Shown: in pieces, positions 61,366 through 64,000 of the stretch | How positions within the stretch are numbered: position 1 is the first letter of the stretch | How the letters are laid out: every line of letters begins with the position of its first letter | Source: Tenebrio molitor | Lineage: Eukaryota; Arthropoda; Insecta; Coleoptera; Tenebrionidae | Direction of reading: 5' to 3' | Length of the DNA: 64,000 nucleotides | Assembly (NCBI RefSeq): GCF_963966145.1 | Contig: NC_091050.1 | Span: forward strand, 5,580,001 to 5,644,000 | Made by a program: the position numbers and the translations under genes | The notes under the pieces: generated by a model | Seen by the model: only the letters and a program-made list of their open reading frames with translations | Told to the model about the DNA's origin: nothing | The model's database searches: none

Positions 61366-63245
61366 ATGAGTTTAACGAATTGTTCCAATGTTTGTAGAAC
61401 CTGTTTATCTCAAAATATAAATATAAAACCGATATTTAGCATGGAACCAATACTAGAGGAGCAATTAACTTTGTGTGATATGTTAATGATATGTGCGTCA
61501 GTCACGGTAAATTTTCAAAATGTAATTGGATGGAAGTGTGAATTTAAAGAAAAATTTCAGATATTTAAAGATGATGGTTTACCAGAAAATATATGTTTAA
61601 ATTGCATTGAAGAGCTTCGTAAAGCGTTTTGCTTTAAGAGGATGTGTGAAAAGTCAGACACTACATTAAGAAATTGTATTAGTATAGTAGCTCCAGTTAT
61701 AGTACAAGTAGACACAAATTTTGAAAATGAAGATGTAAAATCAAGTTTTAATTTAGATCATAAGCTCACAGTAGAAGCCACAAGTTGGGATGAACAAAAC
61801 ATGGTTTTGGCTGACACTTTAGATGATGGTATTTCAGTAAAAAGCAATGATGAAAATTATGAGGACAATTTAAAAAAGGTGGGTTCCTGCATTTTTGTTA
61901 TAATTCTGTGTAACATAATAAAAATTAATCTTGTCAAAGTTTCTGCAGTGGATTTTACAATTACATATTAAAAAAAATATTTTGAGTTACCATAAGATAT
62001 TTGTTGCAACAGCAACATGATTAAGGTAAGGTAAGGCCTTAATCATGCTTTTATTTTATTTTGTATGACAACTATTTTATTTTAATCTTAGGAAAGTGTA
62101 CTAAAATCTGAATCATATATTCGAGAAAATAGAAGAAAAAGAAAATCTTACAACTGTGAAGAATGCAATGAAGAATGTTTAGGATTAGCTTCTTATTGGA
62201 AGCATATGGCGAGCGTTCATGGAAAAAACTTCAAATGTGAAAATTGCGGAAAAGAGTAAGTATATATTATAAAGTTTTGTTTTAAAAGTTCTCATTGAAG
62301 TTCTTCATGAAAAGAAATAATTAGTAAAAATCAGCAAAAGTTAAATCAGTGGACATTAAAAGTAGTGAACAAAATAGTTGTAGTAGTAACGTCAACATTT
62401 TGCAAGTTGGAACGACCTAAATCGATACAATGCGCATGCCGAGACAATATTGTATAAGTCAGTAGACCAAAGTTTATAATTATTTTAGATTTAAATCGCA
62501 AAGTTTATTAGCTCAGCACAAAGTTTCGCATCATAAAGAAGATGAGACACAGTCAAGACCTACAAAGAACAAAACCGGCATAATAAAAAAACGAAACTTA
62601 CCTCGTACCTGCGACATTTGCAACAAGACCTTCCGATTCCACAGTAATTTAGAGCGACACAAACTAATACACACTGGAGAAAAACCTTTCTTGTGTAACG
62701 TTTGTGGAAAAGGTTTTGGGCAAATGTCATATCTCAAGATACACTCCTTCATACATACAGGTCTGTTAATATACTTTCGTTTAAACCAATTTTTTAAGTT
62801 TTATAAGACTTTAGGTGAAAAACCGTACAAGTGTCAGATGTGTGATAAAAGTTTTGCCGCCCCTGGAACCCTTATGACTCACGTACGAATCCATACTGGT
62901 GAAAGACCGCACGCGTGTAAAATATGTGGGAAAGATTTTCCTCAATCGGGGTATTTAGCAGCACATATTCGCACTCACACAGGAGAAAAACCTGTCGAGT
63001 GCAAAGTTTGTCATCGGCGATTTAATCAAAGCGGAAGGCTCGTCATACATATGAGGATACACAGCGGAGAAAAACCGTACTCCTGTAAAGAATGTGGAAG
63101 GAGTTTTGCAGTGAAGGGAACGCTCAAGAAACACATAAGGACTCATACGGGAGAAAGACCGTACGTATGCAGTGTATGTGGACAGGCATTTGCCCAAAGT
63201 GGGACTCTTGCCACACACATGAAAGTCCACAGGCCTAAGCAATAA
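61366..63245 (+). CDS. ZAD and nine-finger C2H2 zinc-finger protein
   Basis: Exons 61366-61878, 62092-62255, 62489-62760 and 62815-63245 give 460 codons including the stop. The N-terminus is a ZAD domain (about residues 9-90) with its zinc-binding pairs CRTC and CLNC, a dimerisation module typical of insect transcription factors. After an acidic linker and a basic patch (RENRRKRKS) come nine C2H2 fingers. The last seven have TGEKP-type linkers (for example HTGEKP, HSGEKPY, HTGERPY), which implies sequence-specific DNA binding. Target and process are unknown, since ZAD proteins are numerous and fast-evolving. The third intron (62761-62814) is 54 nt, divisible by three and free of stops, with a weak donor (CAG/GTCTGT). 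I split there because splicing restores an exact HTGEKPYKC linker. Confidence 0.9.
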
Positions 63246-64000
63246 AGTAGTGTTCATTCTGTAACAATAACATGTAACCCATTACGTAAATGTCGGATTT
63301 TAAAATGGTAATTTCGTTTAAATGTTGACAATTGTGTTGTTTGGTAAGGCAGCTGACAGCCATTTTTATAGGACTATTAAAGAATTTCGTTTTTACAGCA
63401 CATTTGAAATGAAAATAAGTTTTTAATTTTCTAATGTCGCAATGCAAAGTATCATGCCCGGGTTAGCTCGATCAATGACGGTTCTTTTCTCTCAGACAAA
63501 ATTATGTAACGAAAATAATGTTTCCAATAAAATCAAACGTTTTTTGCGACAAAATCGCCATTACCGTTTTTACATAAGCAGTCAACCCACATTGTTGCAT
63601 GTAAAAATTAACCTCTGACGGCGGTCTAAAAACTTTATTTACGCAGTGAATACAATACAAAAAAAAGAAGATATAAACGAAGATGCCCGGAAATCTCACA
63701 ATTATACAGGTGAGAATGGCAACCTCGCTTGATCAGTGGGCGTTCAAATTAGTTTGAACGCACATTACCAAATGCCTAACAGTCAAGCTAGTGCATATCT
63801 GGGTCCGAACAGACCCAGACATCTTCCGTCGAAAGTTGACGCATTTACTTTGCGGATTTCAATGTCAGATGCTTGGCGAAACAAAAACGAAAATATATTT
63901 AGATGCTTACGTAACAGTGAGCAGCAAAAGAACTGCGTGTTTGAAAATATTCTAAATATGTATTACTAAATTCAGTGGCATACTGATCAATGACCAATTT
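63246..64000 (+). other. Zinc-finger 3' UTR and downstream sequence
   Basis: AATAAA occurs overlapping the stop codon (63241-63246) and again at 63526-63531; the latter is the more plausible poly(A) signal. A short palindrome (GCGTTCAAA, 4-nt loop, TTTGAACGC) lies at 63740-63761. The frame 63736-63969 has no recognised domain. Confidence 0.4.

Noticed and set aside
61080..61397. 105-codon frame before the zinc-finger gene
   Set aside because: It starts with a non-ATG codon, overlaps the ZAD exon in a different frame and has no domain.
62691..63245. Zinc-finger ORF read continuously through 62761-62814
   Set aside because: The inserted residues would break an otherwise exact TGEKP linker, and GT-AG borders are present. 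It is kept only as a possible retained-intron isoform.
1..64000. tRNA and rRNA genes
   Set aside because: No TTCRANYC-type B box with a matching A box and no rRNA blocks were noticed by eye on either strand. A covariance search was not possible.

Overview
The window is nuclear DNA of an insect, most likely a beetle (inference). It is AT-rich. It carries animal genes split by canonical GT-AG introns, several only 46-64 nt long. One gene is a ZAD-type C2H2 zinc-finger gene, a class expanded in insects, and DNA-transposon relics are dense. No rRNA, tRNA, CRISPR array or bacterial-style operon was seen.

Layout. (1) 1-12 kb: upstream DNA with a possible promoter and 5' exons (740-1600), a pogo/Tigger-like relic and two copies of one MITE, but no confident gene. 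(2) 12.0-28.9 kb, + strand: a seven-exon FNDC3 gene (1,196 codons, nine FN3 domains, C-terminal membrane anchor) whose first introns are packed with inverted-repeat elements. (3) 31.6-37.6 kb, - strand: a complete six-exon Na+/K+-ATPase beta subunit gene (nervana type, 314 aa), convergent with FNDC3, with a perfect 117-bp-arm palindrome in its last intron. (4) 39.84-45.28 kb: a Ty3/gypsy LTR retrotransposon in - orientation. Its LTRs read as identical and it has a TAAC target duplication, yet it lacks the reverse-transcriptase core and carries frameshifts. It also carries a 14-copy 24-bp repeat coding an 8-residue repeat near the pol C-terminus. (5) 46.34-47.45 kb: a PIF/Harbinger relic holding broken pieces of both Harbinger genes, followed by another MITE at 48.7-49.1 kb. 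(6) 49.9-63.2 kb, + strand: three compact genes in a row. They are SAMD8/SMSr (ceramide phosphoethanolamine synthase family, 446 aa), Mondo/MLXIP (glucose-sensing bHLH-Zip factor, 894 aa, 16 exons) and a ZAD plus nine-finger zinc-finger protein (459 aa).

The host genes are unrelated in function: membrane protein, ion pump, sphingolipid enzyme and two transcription factors. I see no operon-like system. All four multi-exon models were assembled by hand from splice sites, and every coding total is a multiple of three with phases that agree at each junction. The least ordinary material is in the mobile DNA: the young but RT-deleted retrotransposon with its repeat tail, the palindromic element dimer, and a Harbinger relic that shares its terminal motif with a MITE 29 kb away.
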